Assembly: GCA_021732445.1 (NCBI GenBank)
Contig: JAKFUZ010000006.1
Location: forward strand, 186,001-250,000
Length of the DNA stretch: 64,000 nt
DNA from: Sphingomonas sp.
GTDB lineage: Bacteria; Pseudomonadota; Alphaproteobacteria; Sphingomonadales; Sphingomonadaceae
Direction of reading: 5' to 3'
Below, one piece after another: positions 35,203 through 44,075 of the stretch. The stretch's first letter is position 1. Each line of letters starts with the position of its first letter. The translations under genes and the position numbers were made by a program. A model generated the notes under the pieces. That model was not told the origin of the DNA. It did not search any database and saw only the letters and a list, made by a program, of their open reading frames with translations.

Positions 35203-36794
35203 TACTGGTCCTGTTCCAAAGTCTTGGCGCCGCGCCGCCGCATCAGCGCGCGAATGTCGTGCAACCGATAGGCCCCGGTCGCAAAACAGGCCAGTCCGTA
35301 GATTGCCATGCCCGCGCCAACGAGCACGACAAGCGCGAGATATCGCCCGGCAATGCCACCGCGCAAATAGGGGTTCAGCAGCCCTTCGCCCGCATAAAGC
35401 GCTGCCCCCATCGCCACCGCCGCCACCGCCAGCCGCGGCAAGCGCCGGGCAAGCTGCGCATCGGCGACAAAATGCCCCCGCCGCCCCAGCGTGTAATAGA
35501 GCATCGCGACGTTGATCGTCGAGGCAAGCGCGGTCGCAAGTGGCGGGCCGACATGGCCAATCAGCGGAATGAGGACGAGGTTGCCGACAATGTTGACCAC
35601 AATGGAAATCATCGCGAAGCGCACCGGCGTGCGCGTGTCGCCGCGAGCATAATAGCCCGGTGTCAGCACCTTGACGAGAACATAGGAAGGCAGCCCGGTG
35701 GAAAAAGCGCTGAGCGCCCAGCCGCAGCGCCGCGCATCTTCAAGACTGAAATGGCCATAGGCGAACAGCCCGCGCACAATGGGTTCTGCAACCACGATGA
35801 ACGCAACCGTCGCTGGCAGGGTTAGGAACAGTGCAAGCTCTATCCCGCGATTTTGCGTTTCCATGGCGGCAGCATCCTGCCCCGTCGACAAAAGGCGCGA
35901 AATGGTGGGGAGCAAAATTGTCCCCAGGCCAATGCCGATCAGCCCAAGCGGCAACTGGTTCAGCCGGTCGGCATAATAGATATAGGTGATCGATCCCGAT
36001 GCGAGCAGCGAGCCGGCAAGCGAGGTGGAGATGAGCAGGTTGATCTGCTGCGCCCCTGCGCCTGCTGCTGCGGGGACGATGAGCCGGAACAATTCGCGCA
36101 CCTCGGCGTCGATGCGGGGCAAGCGCAGCCACACCTGCACGCCTGCCCGGCGGCACGCCCAGACCAGCCAGCCAAGTTGCAACACCCCGCCCGCGGTAAC
36201 CGCCATCGCCTGTACGCGCGCCGTTTGATAAACATCGGGCCCGTGGAAAAACCACAGGCCAATAATCATTGCGATATTGAGCAAGATGGGCGCAGCGGCG
36301 TTCACCCAAAAACGGTTGAGCGAGTTGAGAATGCCCCCCAAAAGCGACGCCAGGCTGATGAGCGCCAAATAAGGCAGCGTGATGCGCGACAACTCGACCG
36401 CATAAGCAAATTGCGCAGGGCTTGGGTGCTGGCGCGCAAAGCCGCCGGACAATAAATAGGTAATGGGCCATGCCGCGACGAGCAACACGGCGGTAAACAC
36501 GATCAATACAGGCAGCAGCACCGCGAGCGCGCGCTCGGCAAAGGCATAGCCCTCGTCCAGGCCGCCCGGCCCGGCCGCCTTGCGGTTGAACATGGGGATG
36601 AAGGCCGCCGAAAAAGCGCCCTCGGCAAAGAGCGCCCGGAACATGTTGGGGAGGCGGAAGGCGACGCCGTTAAACGCATCTGAAGCAAAGCCTGCGCCGA
36701 CATAACGCGCCGCAAGCGTATCACGCACCAGCGCCAGCACACGGCTGGCAAGTGTAAGCCCGCCTACCGAGCCGAGCGCGCGCGCCAGGTTCAT
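35202..36794 (-). CDS. murJ: lipid II flippase MurJ
   Basis: A 530-aa polytopic protein of the MOP superfamily with about 14 membrane helices, which moves lipid II across the inner membrane for peptidoglycan synthesis. The N-terminus LTLASRVLALVRDTLAARYVGAGFASDAFNGVAFRLPNMFRALFAEG region and FNRKAAG are characteristic of MviN/MurJ. The secB-murJ-trpS order on one strand, with gaps of 24 nt and a 1-nt overlap, indicates an operon. Confidence 0.95.
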   Translation of the reverse strand: MNLARALGSVGGLTLASRVLALVRDTLAARYVGAGFASDAFNGVAFRLPNMFRALFAEGAFSAAFIPMFNRKAAGPGGLDEGYAFAERALAVLLPVLIVFTAVLLVAAWPITYLLSGGFARQHPSPAQFAYAVELSRITLPYLALISLASLLGGILNSLNRFWVNAAAPILLNIAMIIGLWFFHGPDVYQTARVQAMAVTAGGVLQLGWLVWACRRAGVQVWLRLPRIDAEVRELFRLIVPAAAGAGAQQINLLISTSLAGSLLASGSITYIYYADRLNQLPLGLIGIGLGTILLPTISRLLSTGQDAAAMETQNRGIELALFLTLPATVAFIVVAEPIVRGLFAYGHFSLEDARRCGWALSAFSTGLPSYVLVKVLTPGYYARGDTRTPVRFAMISIVVNIVGNLVLIPLIGHVGPPLATALASTINVAMLYYTLGRRGHFVADAQLARRLPRLAVAAVAMGAALYAGEGLLNPYLRGGIAGRYLALVVLVGAGMAIYGLACFATGAYRLHDIRALMRRRGAKTLEQDQ

Positions 36795-36818
36795 GTCGCG
36801 TCGCCCATGGTGCCGGGA

Positions 36819-37334
36819 TCAGGCGTGGCCCGCGTCCTCGGGTGGCATGTCGCCGCTCGCCAGACGTTGTTCGGCCTGTTGCTGATACAGCGCGCCAAAG
36901 TCTATCGGCTCAAGCAGCAGCGGCGGAAAACCGCCATCGCGCACCGCATCGGCCAGCACGCGGCGGGCAAAGGGAAACAGAATGCGCGGGGCCTCGCCCA
37001 ACAGGAAGGGCTGGATATGTTCTGCCGGAATATTGCGCAGGCCGAACAACCCGGCATAGCTGAGGTCAACCACAAAGGCGACCGTGCCGGCACATTCGGA
37101 CTTAACGTCAATTTTCAAGACGATCTCATGCACATCCTCGCCCACTTGCGCCGCACCGATATTAAACTGCACGTCAATTTGCGGCGGTTCCTGTGATTGA
37201 TATATTGCGGGCGCATTGGGGTTTTCGAACGAAAGGTCTTTGACATATTGCGAAATCAGGCCGGCAATTGGCGAATTATCTGCGCCATTTGCAAGCTGTT
37301 CGGCCCCGGATGCGCCATTTTCCTGTTCGTCCAT
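36819..37334 (-). CDS. secB: protein-export chaperone SecB
   Basis: A 171-aa chaperone that keeps precursors unfolded and delivers them to SecA. Diagnostic parts are QYVKDLSFENPNAPAIY, a beta-rich core (VQFNIGAAQVGEDVHEIVLKI), YAGLFGLRNI, and LLGEAPRILFPFARRVLADAVRDGGFPPLLLEPIDF. Length is typical for Alphaproteobacteria. It is divergent from the Tim44-like gene, with 182 nt between the starts. Confidence 0.97.
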   Translation of the reverse strand: MDEQENGASGAEQLANGADNSPIAGLISQYVKDLSFENPNAPAIYQSQEPPQIDVQFNIGAAQVGEDVHEIVLKIDVKSECAGTVAFVVDLSYAGLFGLRNIPAEHIQPFLLGEAPRILFPFARRVLADAVRDGGFPPLLLEPIDFGALYQQQAEQRLASGDMPPEDAGHA

Positions 37335-37516
37335 CGAAAATCGTCCTTGGGTGATGATTGAGTGGCAAGGGCTGTGTCTGTGCCCCTGATCGCGAAACCG
37401 CGCCTAGCAGGCGGTTTGCCACAGTTCAATTGCGCGTGCGCGAAAGCGGCGTCGGGGCATTTGAATCGCCGGCGCAATGCGCCTATGTAAGCTCTTGCCG
37501 AAGAATTGGAGGCATT

Positions 37517-38161
37517 GTGTTTTACGTCGTTCTGCTTGCGATGATTGCCGGGTTTGCAGCGCTCAGGCTCTACATGGTGCTTGGCAAACGGACCGGGCAT
37601 GAGCAGCCGCTGCCAAAGCCTGCCGAAGACCGGTTTGCCCCACAGGCGTTGCCGCGCCCCGTCGAAGTACCGGCGGAAGCACGCGATGCGCCCCCCCGCC
37701 ACATGGAACAGCGTGCCGAAAGCGGCATCCGGGCGATCATCGCGGCGGACTCGCAGTTCAGCCTGCCGACTTTCGTTGATGGCGCCAAATCTGCCTATCG
37801 CCTCATCCTCGAAGCGTTCTGGAAGGGTGACGAAGAAACCTTAACCTGGCTCACTGACGATGCGGTCCACACCGCGTTTTCACAGGCGATTGCCGAGCGG
37901 GCGGCCGCTGGCCACACGATTGAAAACAAGCTGCTGTCGATTGAGCGGGCAACCGTGGTCGAGGCATCGCTCACGGGCAAGCAAGCGCGCATCGCGGTGC
38001 GGATTGATGCTGACATCTCGTCGGTCACGCGCGATTCGGACGGAACGGTCATCGCCGGATCGCTTAGCGATGCGATTGAAACGCACGAAATATGGACCTT
38101 TGCGCGGACGCTGAAAAGCAGCGATCCCAACTGGAAGCTCGTCGAGACAGACGAGGCGTGA
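37517..38161 (+). CDS. Tim44-like domain membrane protein
   Basis: A 214-aa protein with an N-terminal membrane anchor (FYVVLLAMIAGFAALRLYMVLG), a Pro-rich linker, and a C-terminal Tim44-like domain (about 85-214; DGAKSAYRLILEAFWKGDEETLTWLTDDAVHTAF). The start is GTG at 37517 with GGAGG 5-9 nt upstream; no earlier start has such a site. Alphaproteobacterial members (TimA-like) are thought to relate to inner-membrane protein transport or assembly. The stop is 3 nt before mltA, and secB is divergent. Confidence 0.88.
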   Translation: MFYVVLLAMIAGFAALRLYMVLGKRTGHEQPLPKPAEDRFAPQALPRPVEVPAEARDAPPRHMEQRAESGIRAIIAADSQFSLPTFVDGAKSAYRLILEAFWKGDEETLTWLTDDAVHTAFSQAIAERAAAGHTIENKLLSIERATVVEASLTGKQARIAVRIDADISSVTRDSDGTVIAGSLSDAIETHEIWTFARTLKSSDPNWKLVETDEA

Positions 38162-38164
38162 GGC

Positions 38165-39430
38165 ATGATGCGTAAGGGGTCTTTCGTCACTGCGGTTGCG
38201 GTGGCGCTGGCGGGCTGCGCCAATGGCATCATACCACGGCCTGCCGGCGCACCCGTGCGAACGGCACCGCCGCGCGCGCCGGCGGTGCGCGCGCCGCAAT
38301 CCGCGACCCCCATCCCCCCGCAAGCCGCCCCGGCGGCAACCGGCCCCAACGCGGCATCGGCAGGTGTGGTCGCTGGCCCTGCCGCCGCCACGCTGCCGAT
38401 TACGCGCGAGCAGGCCGTGCGCGCGCTGGCAGCCTTTCGGCTCACCTGTCCGTCGCTGATACGCCGCACCGACGGCTCCGGCCTCACGCGCCCCGGTGAC
38501 TGGCAGCCTGTGTGCAGCGCGGCCAATGCAGCGTCGGACAGCGAGGCACTGGATTTTTTCCAGCGCAGCTTTGAAAGCGTTCAGGTAGCCGATGGCAAGG
38601 CCTTTGCCACCGGGTATTTCGAGCCTGAAATACGCGGATCGCGCACGCGCGGCAAAGGCTATGCGACGCCGATTTATGGCCGGCCAACGGATCTGGTCGA
38701 TGTCGATCTGGGTCTGTTTTCCGACGAGTTGAAGGGCAAGCGGGTGCGCGGCCGCGTTGAGGGCAGCAATTTTGTGCCCTATCCCGATCGCGCGCAGATT
38801 GACGTCGGCGCCATTGCCCGCACCGCGCCCGTCATTGCCTATGCAGCCGATGAAGCTGAACTTTTTTTCCTGCAAATTCAGGGGTCCGGCCGGTTGCGGC
38901 TGCCAGGCGGCGAGATCATCCGGCTTGGTTACGACAGCCAGAATGGTCGCGATTATACCGGCATCGGCGCATTGCTGCGCCAGCGCGGGCTGCTCCAGCC
39001 GGGGCAAACGTCGATGCAGGGCATCGTCGACTGGCTCCACGCCCACCCGGCCGAGGCCAAGAGCATCATGAACGAGAACCGGAGCTATGTGTTCTTCCGG
39101 GAACAACAAGGCGATCCTCGCGGGGCGCTGGGCTTTCCGGTGGCGGGCGGGGTCAGCGTTGCGGCCGACCCCAGATTCGTGCCGCTCGGCGCGCCGGTTT
39201 TTCTGTCGCTCGACCGGGCCGATGCGTCGCGGCTGTGGGTGGCTCAAGATACTGGCGGCGCCATTAAAGGCCCCAACCGGTTCGACACTTTCTGGGGCGC
39301 CGGCGATGAGGCACGGGTGATTGCAGGCGGCATGGCGGCCAGAGGGAGCGCATTCCTGCTGCTGCCGGTGGGGACGCTTGCCCGGCTCGCGTCGGAGGGG
39401 CCGCGCGGTGGACCGTCGGCTGACCGCTGA
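38165..39430 (+). CDS. mltA: membrane-bound lytic murein transglycosylase A
   Basis: A 421-aa lipoprotein (lipobox LAGC in MMRKGSFVTAVAVALAGCANG) that cleaves peptidoglycan to anhydro-muropeptides. After an Ala/Pro-rich linker (about 20-85) the MltA barrel includes ATGYFEPEIRGSRTRG, LFFLQIQGSGRLRLPGG, and the C-terminal 3D domain VAQDTGGAIKGPNRFDTFWG with the catalytic Asp. Its end overlaps the Smr gene by 23 nt. Confidence 0.95.
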   Translation: MMRKGSFVTAVAVALAGCANGIIPRPAGAPVRTAPPRAPAVRAPQSATPIPPQAAPAATGPNAASAGVVAGPAAATLPITREQAVRALAAFRLTCPSLIRRTDGSGLTRPGDWQPVCSAANAASDSEALDFFQRSFESVQVADGKAFATGYFEPEIRGSRTRGKGYATPIYGRPTDLVDVDLGLFSDELKGKRVRGRVEGSNFVPYPDRAQIDVGAIARTAPVIAYAADEAELFFLQIQGSGRLRLPGGEIIRLGYDSQNGRDYTGIGALLRQRGLLQPGQTSMQGIVDWLHAHPAEAKSIMNENRSYVFFREQQGDPRGALGFPVAGGVSVAADPRFVPLGAPVFLSLDRADASRLWVAQDTGGAIKGPNRFDTFWGAGDEARVIAGGMAARGSAFLLLPVGTLARLASEGPRGGPSADR

Positions 39431-39983
39431 GGAGGCGGCACTGTGGCGCCGCGTGATGGCAGGCGTGCGCCCGCGTGCCGATCGGTTGCCGGGCGCTGAT
39501 CCGGCAGCCGTGGTGGCGGCCACACAATTGCCCAGACTGCGTGTGGCCGCAACGCTCCGGCCCACGCACCCGGCCGCGCCTGCCGCTGCGCCCAAGCCGG
39601 CCCGCGATAATGGCCCTGGCACGACGCTCGACGGCGGCTGGGACAAGCGCCTGGCAACCGGCGCCGTGGCACCTGACAGCAGCATCGACCTCCACGGACA
39701 CACGCTGGATGCAGCGCACGCCGTGCTTGATTCGGCTCTTGACCGGGCCATCAGGTGCGGCGACCGGGTGCTGCTGCTCATTACCGGCAAGCCTCCACGG
39801 CCGGAGAGCGAGCGGCCTCACGCGCGCGGGCGCATCCGTTCGGCGGTCGGCGATTGGCTGGCGGCGTCGCGCCACGCACCGCATATCGCCGCCGTTCGCC
39901 CTGCACATCCGCGCCACGGCGGGGCGGGCGCGCTTTACCTCATTTTGCGGCGAACACGAGGGCGGACTACGCCAATTTATTAA
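39408..39983 (+). CDS. Smr-domain protein
   Basis: A 191-aa protein with a C-terminal Smr domain: SIDLHGHTLDAAHAVLDSAL, VLLLITGKPPR and HPRHGGAGALYLILRR. Stand-alone Smr proteins are often nucleases or rescue factors acting on DNA or RNA. The start is GTG at 39408, with GGAGGGG 8 nt upstream, inside the mltA end; an in-frame start at 39321 would overlap mltA much more. The mltA-smr pairing is common in Alphaproteobacteria. Confidence 0.87.
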   Translation: MDRRLTAEEAALWRRVMAGVRPRADRLPGADPAAVVAATQLPRLRVAATLRPTHPAAPAAAPKPARDNGPGTTLDGGWDKRLATGAVAPDSSIDLHGHTLDAAHAVLDSALDRAIRCGDRVLLLITGKPPRPESERPHARGRIRSAVGDWLAASRHAPHIAAVRPAHPRHGGAGALYLILRRTRGRTTPIY

Positions 39984-40042
39984 CTGTTTCGTGGCATTTC
40001 TTTACCCTTAGTCGGGCGCGCTTGCGCTCATGAACAAGGGAT

Positions 40043-41731
40043 GTGGGCAGCGCGATGGCAGGGGTGACGCTTCAATGCCGCGCGCTCCGGTTTGCCGTGG
40101 GAGCCGGGGGGGTCGCGTTTGCGCTGGTGCTGGCGGCGACTTTCAACGGCCGATTCGACGCCTTCAGCCTCGCCCATGCGCTTGTGCCAGCGCTGCTCTG
40201 TGCCGGCCTGTGCTGGGCGGTCGCGTTCCGGGCGATCAGCACCACGGCAAAAGCGCTCGATTCGGCGATTGCCCGGCTCGCTACCGCCGCTCAGGGTGAT
40301 CTGACCGCGCCGGTGCCCGCCGTCATCGGGGAACATCTGCCCGATCTGGCCACCGCGATGACCGCGCTGTTCCAGCAGACTGGCGCCAACATTGAAAGCG
40401 TGCACCGGCTGGCGATGTTCGATCCTGTAACCGGCCTTGCCAATCGCACCAACTTTCGCCGCAGTTGCGAGCGGTTGCTGACGACGCTGCCGCCGGGATC
40501 GCGCGCGGCGCTGTTTTTCATTGATCTTGACCGGTTCAAGGCGGTTAACGACACGCTGGGTCACGCAGCGGGTGACATGCTGCTGGCGATGGTCGCCAAC
40601 CGGCTGCGCGCGATTGCCGACCGGGTGATGCTGGAAAGCGACACCGGACAGCCTTTGATCGGGCGGCTGGCCGGCGATGAATTCACGATGTTTTTCCATG
40701 ATCTTGGCGACCCCGCCATTGCAACGCGTGTTGGCCGCGGCGTCTTGTTCGCGCTTGCCGAACCCTTTGAAATCGCCGGGCATGAGGTAGAAATCGGCGC
40801 CTCGATCGGCATTGCGCTGCGCCCTGACCATGGCACGACCCTGACCGAGTTGATGCGCGCCGCCGATGCGGCGATGTATCAGGCCAAGGCGGGCGGGCGG
40901 GGGCGCGCAGAATATTTCAGCAGCGTGCTTGCTGCCGAGCTTGCCGATCGCGAACAGCTCGAGGTGGATTTGCGCGACGCCATCGACCAGCAGCAATTCA
41001 GCCTGGTCTATCAGCCGCAGGTCGCGGCTCAGGGTGCCGCCATTGTTGCGGCCGAGGCGCTGCTGCGCTGGCGCCACCCGCGCCACGGGCTGACGCTGCC
41101 GGGAATGTTCCTCAAGCGCGCCGAAGACACCGGGCTGATCCTGGAAATCGGCGACTGGGTTATGGCTGCCATCGCCGAGACGATTGCACGCTGGTCAGCG
41201 CTTGGCGTCGAGCACCGTTTCGCCATCAATATCAGCCGGCGCCAGCTCGATCACACCAACTTCTTTGGCCGGTTGCGCGCGGCACTGCTCGCCGCCGGGG
41301 CGCCGGCGCGACTGCTTGAGCTTGAGATATCCGAAACGCTTGCGATGCACTGCGGCGAGGAGGCAATGGCCGAAATAGACGCGTTGCGCGTCGACGGCGC
41401 GACCATTACCATCGACGATTTCGGCACCGGCTATTCCAATATTGCGCGGTTGCAGGCGCTGCCCATCGATCGCATCAAGCTCGACCGCAGTCTTATCGAA
41501 CATGTTGCCACCCGCCCGGAATCACGCGCGATCGTGCAGGCCGTTATTGGGTTGATCCACGGCCTCAACTGTGAAGCAGTTGCCAAGGGCATTGAAAATG
41601 AGGCGCAGGCAGAGGTGCTTCGGGTCATTGGCTGCGATGTGTTGCAGGGTTATGCCATTGCCAGGCCAATGGATGAGGAGGCGTTTATCGCCTGGTCAAA
41701 AGGTGATGCGCGTCAGGCGCTGGCTGGCTGA
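40043..41731 (+). CDS. GGDEF-EAL domain protein with degenerate EAL active site
   Basis: A 562-aa cyclic-di-GMP protein. Two N-terminal membrane helices (about 15-35 and 45-65) and a HAMP-like linker precede a GGDEF domain (about 120-290) with site AGDEF at 210-214, a variant known in active cyclases, and no RxxD inhibitory site before it. The EAL domain (about 310-550) has E338-A-L, NIS, the Glu of LEISET, DDFGTG and the Lys of IKLDRS at the spacing of RocR. At the position of the RocR general base Glu352, however, it has Lys515 (VAKGIEN for VAEGVET). The start is GTG at 40043, and it overlaps convergent dapE by 19 nt. Confidence 0.93.
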   Translation: MGSAMAGVTLQCRALRFAVGAGGVAFALVLAATFNGRFDAFSLAHALVPALLCAGLCWAVAFRAISTTAKALDSAIARLATAAQGDLTAPVPAVIGEHLPDLATAMTALFQQTGANIESVHRLAMFDPVTGLANRTNFRRSCERLLTTLPPGSRAALFFIDLDRFKAVNDTLGHAAGDMLLAMVANRLRAIADRVMLESDTGQPLIGRLAGDEFTMFFHDLGDPAIATRVGRGVLFALAEPFEIAGHEVEIGASIGIALRPDHGTTLTELMRAADAAMYQAKAGGRGRAEYFSSVLAAELADREQLEVDLRDAIDQQQFSLVYQPQVAAQGAAIVAAEALLRWRHPRHGLTLPGMFLKRAEDTGLILEIGDWVMAAIAETIARWSALGVEHRFAINISRRQLDHTNFFGRLRAALLAAGAPARLLELEISETLAMHCGEEAMAEIDALRVDGATITIDDFGTGYSNIARLQALPIDRIKLDRSLIEHVATRPESRAIVQAVIGLIHGLNCEAVAKGIENEAQAEVLRVIGCDVLQGYAIARPMDEEAFIAWSKGDARQALAG

Positions 41732-42864
41732 AGCACGCGGCGAACAATGTCGCTGTAAATGTCGGTGAGTAGATGCAGGTCGCCAATCGCGACGGCCTCG
41801 TCGAGCTTGTGCATCGTGGCGTTGACCAGCCCGAATTCCACCACCGGGCAAAGTTTTGAAAGGAAGCGCGCGTCCGACGTGCCGCCGGTGGTTGATAACT
41901 GCGGCGATTGGCCCGTGCGCGCGGCAATTGCGGCTGCCACCAGGATTGAGAAAGCGCCGGGTGGGGTGAAAAATGCCTCGCCGGAAATCTTGGCGACCAC
42001 GCGGGCGCCCGGCGCGTGGCGCAAGGCGATGCGCTCGATCCGCTCGGCAAGATCGATGCCGCGGTGCCGGTCGTTGAAGCGAATGCCGAGCCGGGCGGAA
42101 GCTTGCGCTGGGATGACATTGGTCGCCGGGTTGCCGACCTCAAGATCGGTCACCTCGATGTTGGACGGTTGAAACCACTCGGTCCCGTCATCGAGCACCA
42201 GCGCATCAATCTCCGCAAGCATCGCGATGAGCCGGGGGATTGGATTGTCCGCAAGGTGCGGATAGGCGACATGGCCCTGTTTGCCGGGCACCTCGATCCA
42301 GATGTTGACCGAGCCGCGCCGGCCGATCTTTATCATGTCACCGACACGGACCACCGATGTCGGCTCGCCAACCAGGCACAGGTCCGGGTGCAGGCCGCGC
42401 TCGGCCATCCGGTCGATCAGCGCGCGGGTGCCGAAAATCGCCGGCCCTTCTTCGTCACCGGTTATGATGAGGCTGAGGGTGCCCTGGCCCGCAGGCGCGC
42501 GCGCCGCCGCTGTGACAAAGGCGGCAATCGCGCCCTTCATGTCGACAGCGCCCCGCCCGTGGAGCAGGCCGCCGCGTTCAACAGGCTCAAACGGGTCGCT
42601 CGCCCAGCCTTCGCCCGGTGGCACCACGTCGAGATGGCCGGCAAAGGCGAGGTGCGGCCCGGCCGTGCCGCGCACCGCGAGCAGATTTTCCACCGGACCA
42701 TCGGGTGCCGCGCCAACAACAAAGCGCTCCACCGAAAAACCCTGGGCGGTGAGCGCATCGGCCAACACGTCGAACACCGTGCCGGTGGCAGGCGTGATGC
42801 TCTTGGCCGCTATCAGGGCCTTGGTAAGGGCAAGCACATCGGGCAGACTGGTCATCACATCCAT
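41713..42864 (-). CDS. dapE: succinyl-diaminopimelate desuccinylase
   Basis: A 383-aa M20 di-zinc amidohydrolase in the lysine/diaminopimelate pathway. Zinc ligands and catalytic residues are in FAGHLDVVPPGEGW, GRGAVDMKGAIAAF and ITGDEEGPA. DARFLSKLCPVVEFG and a late His close the active site. Several ATGs are close (42876, 42864, 42855) and no clear ribosome-binding site decides; 42864 is chosen because it does not intrude into the divergent cupin gene. Confidence 0.93.
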   Translation of the reverse strand: MDVMTSLPDVLALTKALIAAKSITPATGTVFDVLADALTAQGFSVERFVVGAAPDGPVENLLAVRGTAGPHLAFAGHLDVVPPGEGWASDPFEPVERGGLLHGRGAVDMKGAIAAFVTAAARAPAGQGTLSLIITGDEEGPAIFGTRALIDRMAERGLHPDLCLVGEPTSVVRVGDMIKIGRRGSVNIWIEVPGKQGHVAYPHLADNPIPRLIAMLAEIDALVLDDGTEWFQPSNIEVTDLEVGNPATNVIPAQASARLGIRFNDRHRGIDLAERIERIALRHAPGARVVAKISGEAFFTPPGAFSILVAAAIAARTGQSPQLSTTGGTSDARFLSKLCPVVEFGLVNATMHKLDEAVAIGDLHLLTDIYSDIVRRVLQPASA

Positions 42865-42875
42865 GGGAGGCGACA

Positions 42876-43340
42876 TTGCCCAAGCTGAACCTCGATACAA
42901 TCCCCCAGTCGAACGCAACTGGTTATCCGGCGCCCTTCGATGCTGCGGTCGCCGGGCGCTGGTTCCGGCGGCTCGCCCCGCCGGGCGGGCTGAGCGCCAT
43001 GGGGGTGAGCCATGTCGTGCTAAAGCCGGGCGGCTGGTCGTCGCAGCGGCACTGGCATGAAAGCGAGGACGAATTTGTCGTCATCCTGTCGGGAGAGGCA
43101 GTGCTCGTTGAGGATTCGGGCGAAACCCTGATGCGCGCGGGCGACTGCGCCGCCTTCCCGATGGGCGTGCCGGACGGCCACCATTTGCAAAATCGCGGCG
43201 CCGGCGATTGCGTGTTCATGGCCATCGGCGCAGGCGACCGGCAAGGCAAGGGCAGCTATTCAGACATAGACATGATGTTCGATGACACAGGCTATTACCA
43301 CAAGGATGGCACGCCCTTTCCCACGCAAAGGCTGCGCTGA
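42876..43340 (+). CDS. cupin-domain protein
   Basis: A 154-aa single-domain cupin. Motif 1 is WSSQRHWHESEDEFVVILSG with His-His-Glu metal ligands; motif 2 contains GDCAAFPMGVPDGHHLQN. The N-terminal MPKLNLDTIPQSNATGYP is conserved among such proteins and requires the TTG at 42876, which has GGGAGG 5-10 nt upstream. These proteins are annotated as transcriptional-regulator-like or sugar-binding, but the real role is unknown. It is divergent from dapE. Confidence 0.83.
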   Translation: MPKLNLDTIPQSNATGYPAPFDAAVAGRWFRRLAPPGGLSAMGVSHVVLKPGGWSSQRHWHESEDEFVVILSGEAVLVEDSGETLMRAGDCAAFPMGVPDGHHLQNRGAGDCVFMAIGAGDRQGKGSYSDIDMMFDDTGYYHKDGTPFPTQRLR

Positions 43341-43344
43341 ACGA

Positions 43345-44013
43345 TCAGGGCGCGGCGGCGGGTTCGTAACGGTCGATCACCCATTCTTCCTCCTGGGCAG
43401 CGGCAATCCAGTCCTGCATCCACGGGTGGGCATAGACGGCGTCAATATAGGCGGTGGCGAAGCGCGGCACTGGCAGCGCGTAGCTGGTAATGCGGGCGCA
43501 AACCGGCGCGAACATGATGTCAGCCGCGCCAAAGGTGCCGAACAGAAACGCGCCCTCGCCGCCAAAACGTGCGCGCGCCTGCGCCCAAAGCCCGGTGATC
43601 CGCGCAAGATCGGCTGCGACCTCTGCGCTTGGCGGGCGCGCAGGAAAGGTAGCGCGCACATTCATGGGATGCTGGCTGCGAAGCGCCGTGAAGCCGGCGT
43701 GCATTTCCGCCGAAATCGCCATCGCCATGGCCCGGGCGGCGGGGTCTGCCGGCCAGAATTTGTCGCCGCCTGACAGCGTGTCGAGATAGGTGATGATGGC
43801 AATGCTGTCCCAAACCACCGCGTCCCCGTTCCACACGACCGGCACCCGGCCCGATGACGGCGCCAGATCAGCTTCCTCCCGGCGCCGCGCCCAGTCGTCG
43901 TTGTAAAGCGGCACTACGACTTCTTCAAAAACTAGTCCGGATTGCCGGGCAGCAAGCCAGCCGCGCAAGGACCAGGACGAATAGGCTTTGTTGCCGATGA
44001 TAAGTTTTAGCAT
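43345..44013 (-). CDS. glutathione S-transferase family protein
   Basis: A 222-aa protein with a thioredoxin-like N-terminal domain (LKLIIGNKAYSSWSLRGWLAARQSG, Ser in YSSWS as the likely thiol-activating residue; SSGRVPVVWNG with the cis-Pro; WDSIAIITYLD) and an all-helical C-terminal domain. This N-terminus is typical of the YfcF-like/zeta-like GST group. It starts at MLKLIIGNK (44013) and is convergent with the cupin, 4 nt apart. Confidence 0.88.
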   Translation of the reverse strand: MLKLIIGNKAYSSWSLRGWLAARQSGLVFEEVVVPLYNDDWARRREEADLAPSSGRVPVVWNGDAVVWDSIAIITYLDTLSGGDKFWPADPAARAMAMAISAEMHAGFTALRSQHPMNVRATFPARPPSAEVAADLARITGLWAQARARFGGEGAFLFGTFGAADIMFAPVCARITSYALPVPRFATAYIDAVYAHPWMQDWIAAAQEEEWVIDRYEPAAAP

Positions 44014-44075
44014 GTCGCCGCTTGTATCGCGCCTGTGCGCGGCCGGCAACCGGCTCCGGATTCAGGCCGACTGCG

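Noticed and set aside
37880..39790. A 636-codon minus-strand frame opposite the Tim44-like gene, mltA and the smr gene
   Set aside because: Composition is typical of a shadow frame, and three real genes with good starts occupy the plus strand.
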